From Chitinophaga barathri (GTDB lineage: Bacteria; Bacteroidota; Bacteroidia; Chitinophagales; Chitinophagaceae): a stretch of DNA of 64,000 bases. The position numbers and the translations under genes are program-made. Below the pieces are notes generated by a model, which saw only the letters and a program-made list of their open reading frames with translations, did not search any database and was not told where the DNA came from. The stretch is from NCBI RefSeq assembly GCF_003807585.1, contig NZ_RMBX01000002.1:496001-560000 (forward strand), read 5' to 3'. Below are positions 1-8,537 of the stretch, in pieces; the stretch's first letter is position 1; the number at the start of each line of letters is the position of its first letter.

Positions 1-815
1 ATATCGCCATCGTGATTCCCGAAGTGGCGGACAGCTTTTTTTCGCAGGCCATCAACGGTATTGAGAGTGTGGCCAAAGGAAAGGGATATCATGTGCTCAT
101 TTGCCTCACGCACGAAAATTACGAGCACGAGCAGGCCATCCTGAAAGAGTTCCAGAGCGGCCGGGTGGACGGGGTGCTGATGTCCGTATCCAGTGAAACG
201 GCCAGCGGCGGGCATATCCAGGAGCTGATCGCCAAAGAGGTGCCCGTTGTTTTTTTTGACCGCGCACTGAACGGCGTAGCGGCCGCCCGCATCGTAACGG
301 ACGATTTCCAGAGCGGTTACAATGCCACCGCTCACCTTATAGAACAGGGTTGCCGGAACATCGCTTTCCTGGGCGTGTCCAGCCAACTGTCCATCAGCAA
401 CGACCGCATGGCGGGTTACCGCAAAGCGATGGAGGAAAAAGGACTGCCCTTCCGGGAAGTATACTGCTCTTCCTCCCCGGAGGACAATCATACCCTTGTC
501 ACGGACCTGCTGCGGCAGCACGGCAGGCCGGACGGCATCCTGGCTTCCGTGGAAAAACTGGCCACATCCGTTTACCAGGCCTGCGCGGAATTGCAGCTCA
601 GCATGCCCGCCGATGTGAAGCTGGTATGTTTTTCCAACCTGGGCATCGCCGCCATGCTCTATCCTTCACTTACTACCGTTACCCAACCGGCGTTTGAGAT
701 GGGCAAAGCCGCTGCGGCCACATTGCTGAAACTGCTGGAGAAAAAACATACCGATCCGTCCGGGCTGGATATGGTGATACCGTCTGAGCTGATCAGGAGG
801 GGGTCTTCGTTGTAA
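1..815 (+). CDS. LacI-family transcriptional regulator (C-terminal part)
   Basis: The reading frame is open from the first base of the window, so the gene begins upstream. The visible part is the ligand-binding half of a LacI/GalR regulator, beginning at the strand IAIVIPEVADSFF that normally follows the hinge helix. The fold looks complete to the C-terminus, including the VFFDRAL and VTDDFQSGYNAT segments that surround the ligand site. The DNA-binding helix-turn-helix is outside the window. LacI proteins in this phylum usually repress sugar-utilisation genes. The only clear LacI-type operator I see in this window is far away, upstream of the GH88 gene at 52441, so a link between the two is conjecture. 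Confidence 0.9.
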   Translation, partial: IAIVIPEVADSFFSQAINGIESVAKGKGYHVLICLTHENYEHEQAILKEFQSGRVDGVLMSVSSETASGGHIQELIAKEVPVVFFDRALNGVAAARIVTDDFQSGYNATAHLIEQGCRNIAFLGVSSQLSISNDRMAGYRKAMEEKGLPFREVYCSSSPEDNHTLVTDLLRQHGRPDGILASVEKLATSVYQACAELQLSMPADVKLVCFSNLGIAAMLYPSLTTVTQPAFEMGKAAAATLLKLLEKKHTDPSGLDMVIPSELIRRGSSL

Positions 816-956
816 CTGCTCTTATTTGTTGGTGTTAATTCTGGATGCCTGGTATCGGGCATTAGGATAGTATTGTGTAAATTAGGGGCTATCATTGGCG
901 CAGAATGAGCGCTTTTGCGGTGCTTATCCCGATATCTAACCACAAATCAGATCCAC

Positions 957-2981
957 ATGCTGAAATCCCTTCTCCTGGCGGTCCTTATGGGCATTATCGC
1001 GTTCCCTTGTTACAGCCAGCATGCGGACCGCACCATTCCGTACAAGCAGCTGGATGCGGTGACCGATTCCCTGAACGCCTTTCTGATAAGGGAGCTGGCT
1101 ATTCCAGGAACGCTACCAGAGCAGGCAAACGACTATTTTCAGAGGGCCACCATTGATGGCCGGCCATGCAATCTCCTTTTTGGTGTCGATTCTCTAATTA
1201 TAAATGACACCCTCCTGATCAACACTTCGAAGAGGGGTGATACGTCAAAAATCATTTTTCAAAAGCTTCATTTTACCAAGCGGGTCATAATTCTGGGTGA
1301 CGAATTAAATAGAGAGATTGAATTCAGGTACTGCTATTTTGAACAACCTGTTTACATCCTTGGTCATTTCAACAAAAAAATCGAGTTCTACCGAAACATT
1401 TTTGACGATAATTTCCGGCTAGGCACACCAGACACTGATAAGCTTGACCTTTCGGCCATCACTGAATTTTCGAAAGAATTTTCACTTCGGCAGAATGTGT
1501 TTATGAAGTCCTTTATGGCATTGCAATCCGGGTTTAAGGATGACATCTATTTCTACAACAATCTTTTTAACCAGATAGAAATTACGGGCTGTATTTTTCA
1601 CAAAACCTTTCGTAGCCTGAGCGACAAAATACAGGGACATGCAAAGATTTTTTCTGTGAGATGCTTTAGGGATTTTGGTTTCTGGAACTGTAAATTTCAA
1701 TCCAGTTTCAGGATCACCAATTCATGGTTTTCTCAAAATCTTTCGCTGGCCAAATGCGGGATAAACAGGAAAAAAGCCGGGGAAAAGTCCCCTGAGGACG
1801 GCCTGATCTATCGATGCCACTTCTCAAAGATATTGAACTTCGATGCCTCAGACATTCAGCATCTCAAGATCCATAACTCGTTCTTCAAAAAAGATTCTTC
1901 TGCGCTTTTATTGACACACAGTTCCATCAATAGCCTGGAAGTGACCACCACTACATATCCATACCTGATAGACTTGTCCAATACAACCATCAGTGATACC
2001 GGAACTGTAGACCTCCGAAACATGGCAATTCTTGATCCAACCGACCTGGGCCTCGATTCCACCATTGACTTTTCGCAACGGAACCGGGATTGTTATATCT
2101 ACCTTGATAAAACATCCTTAAATAAGATACTTTTCGATTACAGGGATTTTAAATTGGCCTCTATTTTTTATGATCCGACTGTAGAAAATAAGACAAAGGA
2201 ACTATCATTCGAACTGACCGAATTTTTAAAACTCCGCTTCCTGGACAGCAGCAGCGCTCCATCAATGGATGACGCCGATTTCATAACACTTGGCGTAGTG
2301 GAACAGGCGGGCATGCTCCCGCCCTTCCCGGACAGTGCATGGCGGGGAACGCCCGGGGGGCTGGTGAGAAAGGAGAACCTGTACAATTCGATGCTGCTGA
2401 AATTCAAGGAAGAAAATAACTCGAAGAGCTATGCGAAACTTGATATGGAATACAGGAAATTTATGCTGCTGGAATTTGATCCCGGCTGGTACAATACCCT
2501 CAGTTATTATGCCGGCAAACTATGGTGGGATTTCGGTTATAAAAAAAGCAGGATCTTCCTTTGGATCGTATTTTTCTTTGCAGCCTTTTCGTTGCTAAAC
2601 TGGCGGAGGTTATATTTCCTGTCGAACAAGGTATATGCGATAGAAAACATATCCAAACAGCTGCGCGTCCATAAGAAACTAAAACATATCCGCCTGGCTG
2701 GAATTCCCCCGGCTCCCGTGACCGGTAAAAAAGCCGGCAAATGGATAACGCGGACAAAAAACAGCATTGGCTCAGCCTTCCGGAAAACGGGGATATTTGC
2801 CTGGTACTATGCATCTACCATGCTGCTGAGTTTTATTTACACCGGTTTTATCTTCTTCGGACTGCGGATGGATGGGAGCAAATTCCATCTCAAGAGGAAC
2901 ATCGCAACGATCTGGGTACTTTTTATCTATACCATGGGCATTATCTGTACTGGTTTCGTGATCAATCTCATCCTCCATTAG
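957..2981 (+). CDS. Membrane-anchored protein with beta-helix-like repeats, function unknown
   Basis: About 674 residues starting at MLKSLLLAVLMG, which gives a clean signal peptide ending near CYSQ; the frame is open further upstream only from a non-ATG codon. The exported middle (about residues 80-330) has irregular repeats with recurring phenylalanine and asparagine, such as FRYCYFEQPV, FYRNIFDDNF and FYNNLFNQIEI. This resembles pentapeptide-repeat or right-handed beta-helix proteins. The C-terminus has three hydrophobic segments at about residues 531-550, 615-637 and 650-672, separated by a basic stretch. It is not in an obvious operon. I do not recognise a named family. A repeat-bearing periplasmic domain on a membrane anchor is what can be seen. 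Confidence 0.75.
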   Translation: MLKSLLLAVLMGIIAFPCYSQHADRTIPYKQLDAVTDSLNAFLIRELAIPGTLPEQANDYFQRATIDGRPCNLLFGVDSLIINDTLLINTSKRGDTSKIIFQKLHFTKRVIILGDELNREIEFRYCYFEQPVYILGHFNKKIEFYRNIFDDNFRLGTPDTDKLDLSAITEFSKEFSLRQNVFMKSFMALQSGFKDDIYFYNNLFNQIEITGCIFHKTFRSLSDKIQGHAKIFSVRCFRDFGFWNCKFQSSFRITNSWFSQNLSLAKCGINRKKAGEKSPEDGLIYRCHFSKILNFDASDIQHLKIHNSFFKKDSSALLLTHSSINSLEVTTTTYPYLIDLSNTTISDTGTVDLRNMAILDPTDLGLDSTIDFSQRNRDCYIYLDKTSLNKILFDYRDFKLASIFYDPTVENKTKELSFELTEFLKLRFLDSSSAPSMDDADFITLGVVEQAGMLPPFPDSAWRGTPGGLVRKENLYNSMLLKFKEENNSKSYAKLDMEYRKFMLLEFDPGWYNTLSYYAGKLWWDFGYKKSRIFLWIVFFFAAFSLLNWRRLYFLSNKVYAIENISKQLRVHKKLKHIRLAGIPPAPVTGKKAGKWITRTKNSIGSAFRKTGIFAWYYASTMLLSFIYTGFIFFGLRMDGSKFHLKRNIATIWVLFIYTMGIICTGFVINLILH

Positions 2982-3048
2982 CTGCTTCTGTTGCAGTTGT
3001 TATTCTGGCATGGCAAATGTGGTGTAAAAGGGAATCAAGCTCTTTTAT

Positions 3049-3555
3049 ATGAAGACGGTCTATCTCATATTATTCACCTGTCTGTTTACCGCCAGGCAGG
3101 CTCACGCACAAACCAATGTTATGGACACCACCACCCGTTACATCAAAGTGCCTGCGGGTTACCTGATGGTATTGCGGCAGGGGGACGATGTGCTTGCTCA
3201 GATCGAATCGCTGGCCGTGAGAGAAAAGATTCCTTCCGCGAACTTTGCGGGGATGGGGTTTGTGAACGCCCGGTTCGGCTTCTTTAATTTTGACACAAAA
3301 GAATACGAACCGAAAGAGTTCAACAATGTGGAACTGGCCAGTATGCGCGGGTCCATCGCCTGGCAAAAGGGCAAGGTGTCCATCCATGCACATGGAGTGG
3401 TGACGGACAGGGAGTTCAAAGCCTGGGGCGGACATATGCTGGGCGCTACCGTCGGCACTGGCTCTGTGGAGATACTTGTGACAGTGCATGATAAAACACT
3501 GGAAAGGAAGATGGAAGATCCGCCTGGAGCGAATGTGCTGCAATTGTCCGAATAA
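3049..3555 (+). CDS. Secreted PPC (DUF296)-domain protein
   Basis: 168 residues with a signal peptide (MKTVYLILFTCLFTARQAHAQ). The rest matches the PCC/PPC domain (DUF296): the GYLMVLRQGDDVLAQIESL start, the IPSANFAGMGFVNARFGFF core and the IHAHGVVTDREFKAWGGHML segment, whose histidines are characteristic of the family. Plant and archaeal members bind DNA, but an exported copy cannot do that in the usual way. The bacterial family forms trimers and its role is mostly unknown. It stands alone and is followed by a hairpin terminator shared with the convergent MerR gene. Confidence 0.8.
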   Translation: MKTVYLILFTCLFTARQAHAQTNVMDTTTRYIKVPAGYLMVLRQGDDVLAQIESLAVREKIPSANFAGMGFVNARFGFFNFDTKEYEPKEFNNVELASMRGSIAWQKGKVSIHAHGVVTDREFKAWGGHMLGATVGTGSVEILVTVHDKTLERKMEDPPGANVLQLSE

Positions 3556-3566
3556 TACTGATATAC

Positions 3567-3594
3567 AAAAGGCCAGGAATGTTCCGGGCCTTTT
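3567..3594. terminator. Bidirectional intrinsic terminator
   Basis: An inverted repeat AAAAGGCC...GGCCTTTT with an inner GGAA/TTCC pairing lies between two convergent genes (ends 3555 and 3599). A/T runs on both sides allow it to act in both directions. Confidence 0.75.
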
Positions 3595-3598
3595 GTTG

Positions 3599-4351
3599 CT
3601 AACAGTTATCCGCAAAATAATGCATGGCCTTTTGCATAAACTGCCCGAATGCCGGGTTCGGCGTACCGTTTGCGGCGGTGTACCTTTCATCGGAGGCGTA
3701 GAGGTCACCCAAGCCCTTGTATGCCTCTATGGGCGAGCCGGGTTTGCCCCAGAATTGCAGGATAAAATGGTAATGGTCTGCTATCAGCCGTTGTACTTCC
3801 GGGCTATGCGGGTCTTTGTCCGCCATGGATACGAGCTGCTGCCCGTTGGCGCTGAAATTGGCCTTAAGGGTTTCAAACTCCTCCGGGCTCATTTTCAGCA
3901 GCTGTTCCTCGGAATGTTTCACCTGGTCCGGCCAGCGTTCCTGCGCCTCCTTGCGCCAGGCCTGCGCCTGTTCTTTGGGCAGGCCTTTATATAGATCTTC
4001 GTGGTTCATTGTGTGTTTGTTTTTGAGGTGATCAATTGTTTTGTCAAGCGTTTCCAGCAGCGTCCGGATGCGTTCTTTTTTTTGCAGCAGATTTTTTTTA
4101 TGGTCCAGGAGGGCCTTTACCATATCAAAATCCGGATCATCGAGCAGTTCGGCGATGGTCTTCAGCTCAAAGTCCATTTCCTTGTAGAAAAGTATCTGCT
4201 GGAGCCGCAGCAGCTCTTTTTCGCCATACAGCCGGTAACCCACCTCCGTGCGCACGGAGGGCTGCAACAAACCGATCCTGTCGTAGTGATGAAGCGTGCG
4301 CACGCTTACACCAGCCATTTCAGCCAGTTTTTTCACCGCATATTGTGCCAT
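3599..4351 (-). CDS. MerR-family regulator with TipAS drug-recognition domain
   Basis: 250 residues. Residues 1-70 form a MerR winged helix (VKKLAEMAGVSVRTLHHYD, then GYRLYGEKELLRLQQI), followed by a dimerisation coiled coil at about 75-115. Residues about 120-250 match the TipAS antibiotic-recognition domain seen in TipA/Mta-like regulators (WPDQVKHSEEQL, HYHFILQFWG, YKGLGDLYASDERYTAANG). Such proteins bind peptide antibiotics or other amphipathic ligands and activate their own promoter and efflux genes. A promoter with MerR-like long spacing sits immediately upstream (4380-4412), which fits autoregulation. No transporter is adjacent, so the regulon is not evident here. Confidence 0.9.
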   Translation of the reverse strand: MAQYAVKKLAEMAGVSVRTLHHYDRIGLLQPSVRTEVGYRLYGEKELLRLQQILFYKEMDFELKTIAELLDDPDFDMVKALLDHKKNLLQKKERIRTLLETLDKTIDHLKNKHTMNHEDLYKGLPKEQAQAWRKEAQERWPDQVKHSEEQLLKMSPEEFETLKANFSANGQQLVSMADKDPHSPEVQRLIADHYHFILQFWGKPGSPIEAYKGLGDLYASDERYTAANGTPNPAFGQFMQKAMHYFADNC

Positions 4352-4379
4352 ACCTGGGTGCCTGTTTTTGATTACGGAA

Positions 4380-4412
4380 CAAAGGTAGGGTATGACGTAG
4401 GGTTAGGGTCAA
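4380..4412 (-). promoter_or_regulatory. Promoter of the merR/tipA-like gene
   Basis: On the minus strand TACCTTTG (an exact TAnnTTTG -7 box) ends 29 bases before the ATG, and a TTG lies 22 bases upstream of the box. The 22-base spacer contains repeated CCCTA(C) motifs, the place where MerR proteins bind. Confidence 0.5.
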
Positions 4413-4463
4413 GGGTTGAGGGAAGTTTTTTTGAATTATTTTCGTAGGGATTATTTTAAGCGT

Positions 4464-4910
4464 ATGTACTGGGAAGAAAAGATCGATTTACTGAAACAAC
4501 AATATGCCCCGTCTGAATTCAGTGTACCTTTCACACAATGGGTGGCCATCAGTAAGGAAATTGAGCGGAAATTTATCATCAGGGCTCACTCCGGGCCGTT
4601 CCGCAACTGGGCGGAAAACATTCGCGGGAAAACCAAGCTGGGAGGAATCGGGCGCGGCGAACTTGTTGACTACCTATCGAAGCTTCCGTCTACAGCCAAT
4701 TACTGGATGGTTGTTGTTCAGGGCAATGATATAAACGGGAAATACTACCTATATGATTGCGGGATAAAGCCACTTACAACATTGGCTAGCCTTTGTAATG
4801 GGGATTTTTATATCGTTGATAAAAAATATGCATGGCTCGTATACTTCAGCCTGGAAAAGGAAACGGGCAAGATCAATGTTTATTCCGGCAGCGATTCTCC
4901 CTTCCAATAA
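4464..4910 (+). CDS. Hypothetical cytosolic protein
   Basis: 148 residues from the ATG at MYWEEKIDLL; the frame is also open upstream from a TTG, but with unlikely composition. There is no signal peptide or membrane segment. It has alternating charged helices and a beta-rich C-terminal half (NYWMVVVQGNDINGKYYLYDCG, FYIVDKKYAWLVYFS). It may belong to one of the small immunity/SMI-like DUF groups common in this phylum, but I see no diagnostic motif. It stands alone, divergent from the MerR gene. Confidence 0.6.
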   Translation: MYWEEKIDLLKQQYAPSEFSVPFTQWVAISKEIERKFIIRAHSGPFRNWAENIRGKTKLGGIGRGELVDYLSKLPSTANYWMVVVQGNDINGKYYLYDCGIKPLTTLASLCNGDFYIVDKKYAWLVYFSLEKETGKINVYSGSDSPFQ

Positions 4911-4995
4911 AATATATCTAAAATAAAAATCCGCCCCCTTTGTCCCCGTCCTCCATTTCTAATCGTTATGATTACGAAACCAAAAATTATTACCG

Positions 4996-5340
4996 ATGAG
5001 AGAGTTCTTATTGATCTTCAGAAACAGCGATACGTCCCATCCCGCACCCTCACCCGAGCAGCTGCAGGAAAGGCTGAACTGGATGGCGGGCATTGCCGCA
5101 CAGAACAAACTGGTGGACAAGGGAAACAGGCTGTCCGGCAGTATCGCGAAAACCGTACGGCCTGATGACGTCGTAACAGACGGGCCCTACACGGAAATCA
5201 AAGAGTTCATCCTGGGTTACGTGATCGTAAAAACCGCCACTATCGAAGAAGCGGTGGATATTGCCCAAAAGAATCCTATTCTTAAAATGGGCGGCAATAT
5301 TGAAGTCAGGGCCATTTTAACGCCGGAAGAAAAAGGATAA
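4996..5340 (+). CDS. YciI-like (DGPF/YCII) protein, partner of ECF42 sigma factor
   Basis: 114 residues covering one YCII-related domain. It begins MREFLLIFRNSD, has a SPEQLQERLNWMAGI helix, and carries the hallmark DGPYTEIKEFILGY, the DGPF motif, with the final aromatic as tyrosine. The C-terminus (AVDIAQKNPILKMGGNIEVR) is also standard. DGPF proteins are the known genomic partners of ECF42-type sigma factors, and the next gene, 5 bases downstream, is such a factor. Function inside that pair is not well established; the fold suggests a small ligand- or peroxide-sensing or enzymatic role. Confidence 0.88.
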   Translation: MREFLLIFRNSDTSHPAPSPEQLQERLNWMAGIAAQNKLVDKGNRLSGSIAKTVRPDDVVTDGPYTEIKEFILGYVIVKTATIEEAVDIAQKNPILKMGGNIEVRAILTPEEKG

Positions 5341-5345
5341 GGCCG

Positions 5346-6593
5346 ATGGAAGATCCTGTTGCACAGCATCACCCGTTGTTGCCGCACCTGTTCAGGCAGG
5401 AGTACGTCAAAATGACGGCTGTATTAAGCCGTCATTTTGGCCTGCAAAATATCGAGATAGCTGAAGACATCGTGAGCGATACCTTCTTAAAGGCAACCGA
5501 GCTGTGGAGCAGCCAGGGCATCCCTCCTAACCCGACCGCCTGGCTTTACACCGTTGCGAAAAACAGCACGAAAGATTACCTGAAACGCCATACGTTGTTC
5601 GAGACGCAGATCAAAACCGCTTTGGGAACAGGTGAATTACAGGCGGAACAGGAGGTTGATTTCACGCTACAAACCATCACGGACAGCCAGCTGGCCATGA
5701 TCTTTGCCGTCTGCAACCCGGCCAATTCCACCGAAGCCCAGATCTGCCTGGCGCTGCAAATACTGTGCGGATTCAGCGTGGAAGAAATAGCCGCAGCGTT
5801 CCTTTCCAAAACGGAAACCATTAAAAAAAGGCTGGCCCGGGCAAGGGCGAACCTGCGGAATGATAATTTCCAGATCAGGCAATTGCAGGCGGAAACGATA
5901 CAGTCCCGGCTGGATACGGTATTACGGACTATCTACCTGTTGTTCAACGAAGGATATGCTTCCAGCTCCGGCAATCACCTGATACGGAAAGACCTCTGTT
6001 CGGAAGCCATGCGGCTGGCGCTTATCTTAACCGAAAACAAACTCACCAGTACGGCAAAAGCCAATGCGCTGCTGGCTTTAATATGTTTTCAAAGCTCAAG
6101 GCTGGATGCCCGGGAAGATCATACAGGGGAGGCTGTGTTATTCGAACAGCAGGATAAACACCTGTGGAGCAGGGAACTGATCGAAAAGGGGAATTATTAT
6201 CTCATCAACGCCTGCTCCGGAAATGAGGTTTCCAAATACCACCTGGAAGCGGCCATCGCTTACTGGCATACCACGCCCACGGATGACAATAAATGGGAAC
6301 ATATCTTACAGCTGTACAACCAGCTCGTCATCCTGGAATATTCGCCCATCACCGCGTTGAACCGGACCTTCGCGTTTGCCAGGGTTTACGGGAAAACGCA
6401 GGGCATACAGGAGGCGGAGAAACTGACGCTGGAGGATATTAATTATTATCATTCCCTGCTGGGTTATTTATACACCGGCATTGATACCGGCAAAGCCATC
6501 AAACATTACCAGAAAGCCGTGACCCTAACTAAATCCGTGTCTGAAAAGAAAACGCTGACAAAGGAGATAGAGCGGCTGATGCTTACGCCATAA
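5346..6593 (+). CDS. ECF42-type RNA polymerase sigma factor with C-terminal TPR-like extension
   Basis: 415 residues, about twice the length of a standard ECF. The N-terminus carries sigma region 2 (NIEIAEDIVSDTFLKATELW, PTAWLYTVAKNSTKDYLKR) and region 4 (ICGFSVEEIAAAFLS-like, then TIKKRLARARANLR). From about residue 185 a helical extension follows, with VLRTIYLLFNEGYASSSG and repeated helix pairs (LNRTFAFARVYG, YHSLLGYLYTGID). This architecture is diagnostic of ECF42 (DUF6596 extension). No anti-sigma factor is nearby, and in this group the extension is thought to control activity. The gene follows the DGPF gene by 5 bases, clearly one operon. Confidence 0.92.
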   Translation: MEDPVAQHHPLLPHLFRQEYVKMTAVLSRHFGLQNIEIAEDIVSDTFLKATELWSSQGIPPNPTAWLYTVAKNSTKDYLKRHTLFETQIKTALGTGELQAEQEVDFTLQTITDSQLAMIFAVCNPANSTEAQICLALQILCGFSVEEIAAAFLSKTETIKKRLARARANLRNDNFQIRQLQAETIQSRLDTVLRTIYLLFNEGYASSSGNHLIRKDLCSEAMRLALILTENKLTSTAKANALLALICFQSSRLDAREDHTGEAVLFEQQDKHLWSRELIEKGNYYLINACSGNEVSKYHLEAAIAYWHTTPTDDNKWEHILQLYNQLVILEYSPITALNRTFAFARVYGKTQGIQEAEKLTLEDINYYHSLLGYLYTGIDTGKAIKHYQKAVTLTKSVSEKKTLTKEIERLMLTP

Positions 6594-6610
6594 GGGTTTC
6601 CCTTTGCCAG

Positions 6611-6660
6611 TGCCCGCTGGTGCGGGCAAAAAAAAATCCCCATCCGTACAGGATGGGGAT
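6611..6660. terminator. Pair of terminator hairpins between convergent genes
   Basis: Two adjacent hairpins: TGCCCGC/GCGGGCA (6611-6628) and ATCCCCATCC/GGATGGGGAT (6636-6660), separated by a run of A. The A run reads as a U tract for the minus-strand transcript ending at 6695. The first hairpin follows the sigma-factor gene ending at 6593. Confidence 0.7.
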
Positions 6661-6694
6661 GGCAAACAAAAAGTAACAGTTATAGATCCCGCGA

Positions 6695-7573
6695 TCAGTT
6701 CGTAAACCACCGCGCTTTGTAAACATGCAGACCGGGGAACGCAAAAACACGTTCCGGTGAAGAGAATTTTACATGGAATGTCCACCAGCTTTCCTCAGGG
6801 ATGGTGTAGATGTACTGTCCCGCTTTGATCTGTCCGAGGCTCTTTACGTTCTCGGCGTCCGGGAGGCCTTTCAGTTTGCTGAACTTTTGGTCTTTGATAT
6901 TAAACACCCATGTGCCGTTATGTTCGGTCACAAAAAGATGTCCGCCATCGGGAGACGGTTGCAGCTCATGACCGCCAATGCCGGGGATCTTCCATTCATT
7001 TTTCAGCTGCAAAGCATCCTTTGAAACGATCTTGTACTCGCGCAGAACGGAATAACCCAGCGCAAAAAGGCTTTTTCTTTTCGCGTCCCATACCAGGCCG
7101 TGCGCGGAATACAGGCTGTCTGTATACAACACCTTTTCAGGATGGGCGATATCGAACAACATGATCTTGTTGCCCGCTTTGTTCGTGGAAGCGGCGGCCG
7201 CTATCCTGTTGTCCGGCAGCAGGGCGATGGAATGCGAGTTGGGGACGCTGGATACGAACATTACTTTTTTGTCTTCCAGGTTCACGACAGCGATAGCACC
7301 GGAGGAAGAAGATACCAGGATCTGTTTGCCGTCATTGATGGCTTTGCAGTCGTCCATGGTCCGGAATTTTTTGCGGTAGTCCTCGGAAAGGTCCGTGGCC
7401 TGGCTGGCGTCCCAGGTCCAGATCACCTCGGGAATGCTGTCTTTGGATTTGTTATAATCCACCAGCAACACTTTGGTGTCCCCGCAAACGAGGAATTTTT
7501 TGGCAGTCTGCGCATTGGCGGCGGACATAAAGAGCAGCATCGCGCCGAAGCAGAAAATGTTTTTAAAACGCAT
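6695..7573 (-). CDS. Secreted beta-propeller-like protein (DUF6528 type)
   Basis: 292 residues starting at MRFKNIFCFG, chosen because the frame upstream overlaps the preceding gene and the signal peptide (ending SAANAQ) begins here. The mature part shows repeated blades typical of a WD40/SMP-30-like propeller: FLVCGDTKVLLVDYN, GKQILVSSSSGAIAVVNLE, DNRIAAAASTN, GLVWDAKRKSLFALGY and LQPSPDGGHLFVTEHNGTWVF. DUF6528 is the family I would assign. It ends a four-gene minus-strand operon behind SusC, SusD and a TIM-barrel protein, with 11 bases between it and the TIM-barrel gene. It probably handles or binds a carbohydrate in the periplasm. No catalytic residues can be named. Confidence 0.75.
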   Translation of the reverse strand: MRFKNIFCFGAMLLFMSAANAQTAKKFLVCGDTKVLLVDYNKSKDSIPEVIWTWDASQATDLSEDYRKKFRTMDDCKAINDGKQILVSSSSGAIAVVNLEDKKVMFVSSVPNSHSIALLPDNRIAAAASTNKAGNKIMLFDIAHPEKVLYTDSLYSAHGLVWDAKRKSLFALGYSVLREYKIVSKDALQLKNEWKIPGIGGHELQPSPDGGHLFVTEHNGTWVFNIKDQKFSKLKGLPDAENVKSLGQIKAGQYIYTIPEESWWTFHVKFSSPERVFAFPGLHVYKARWFTN

Positions 7574-7584
7574 AATGATATTAT

Positions 7585-8478
7585 TTATTGAGCGGCCCAT
7601 GCTTTTTTCAGTGTTTCATAATTGGGCGCCAGGTCCTTAAAAGTAATATTATCGCCTTCTTTTTTCACTACCTCGTACATAAAAGCGCCTTCATATTTTG
7701 CGGCGATCAGCGCGGCGATCACATTGTTCCAGTTGATAATGCCGCGGCCGGGCATCCAATGCCGTTCGTTCACCGCGTCATAATCGGAGATGTGCAGGGT
7801 GCGGATGAGGGGACCGACAGCTTTTGCAAATTCTTCGGGTTTCTCCTGGAGCTGGTGATTGGAGTCAAAGCAGACGCCTACCCCATCGATGCCATCCAGT
7901 ATCTGCAATATCTCTTTGCTGGTATTGGCCAGGCAGGTACGTGGCAGGCCCTCCAGCGCCAGGGAGGCGTTTTTTGCCTTACAATAGGCGGCCAGTTCCT
8001 TTAACGATTCACGGCAGGCCGCGATCCTTTTGGGCCGGTCTTCATCGGCGATCGGCTCCGTGCTGGGGTGGATCACGATCTGTTTTACATGCATCTCCAC
8101 GGCCAGGTCTATGTACTCCTTTACCGCCGCAAGAATGGCCGGCCTTTTTTCCGGGTCTGTTTCGGAAATGTCAAGCCGTTTGCCATAAGGAATATGCGTG
8201 GACCACAATACCAACCCGGCCCGGGTTGCGTCCTGGTATGCCGTACGGGCGAACGTGAGGCGCTCCGCCGGTGTGCCGCTCACCAATGGCCCTTTCCAGC
8301 CTATCTCCAGGTAATCGATACCGCTTTGTTTCACCTCCGCGAGGGTAGCGGGCGTCATGTCCGGGAGCAGGATGGTGGAGGTTCCCAACTTCCAGCTTTG
8401 AGGAATGGCTTTTGACTGGGAGAATGCTGTACCGGAAAAAAGAACCAGGTAGAAAACCGCTGCAATGATCTGTTTCAT
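7585..8478 (-). CDS. Secreted sugar phosphate isomerase/epimerase-like TIM-barrel protein
   Basis: 297 residues from MKQIIAAVFYL, which begins a signal peptide ending at AFSQ; an upstream in-frame start would place 13 residues ahead of it. The body is an AP-endonuclease-2/xylose-isomerase-like barrel: GIDYLEIGWKG, VKQIVIHPST, NASLALEGLPR, VGVCFDSNHQ and TLHISDYDAVNERHWMPGRG, supplying the glutamate, aspartate and histidine ligands expected for a divalent metal. Secreted members of this group accompany SusC/SusD pairs in many Bacteroidota. Substrate is unknown. A strong hairpin separates it from susD, so it may be expressed at a lower level. Confidence 0.85.
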   Translation of the reverse strand: MKQIIAAVFYLVLFSGTAFSQSKAIPQSWKLGTSTILLPDMTPATLAEVKQSGIDYLEIGWKGPLVSGTPAERLTFARTAYQDATRAGLVLWSTHIPYGKRLDISETDPEKRPAILAAVKEYIDLAVEMHVKQIVIHPSTEPIADEDRPKRIAACRESLKELAAYCKAKNASLALEGLPRTCLANTSKEILQILDGIDGVGVCFDSNHQLQEKPEEFAKAVGPLIRTLHISDYDAVNERHWMPGRGIINWNNVIAALIAAKYEGAFMYEVVKKEGDNITFKDLAPNYETLKKAWAAQ

Positions 8479-8494
8479 GGTTGATATTTTAGAT

Positions 8495-8530
8495 AAAATG
8501 GCTGAATGTTTGATCACATTCAGCCATTTT
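8495..8530 (-). terminator. Perfect 15-bp hairpin between susD and the isomerase-like gene
   Basis: AAAATGGCTGAATGT and its exact reverse complement flank a 6-base loop. The stem ends in a T run on the minus strand, so it reads as an intrinsic terminator or attenuator after susD (stop at 8538), 17 bases before the next start (8478). Confidence 0.8.
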
Positions 8531-8537
8531 AAGATAA

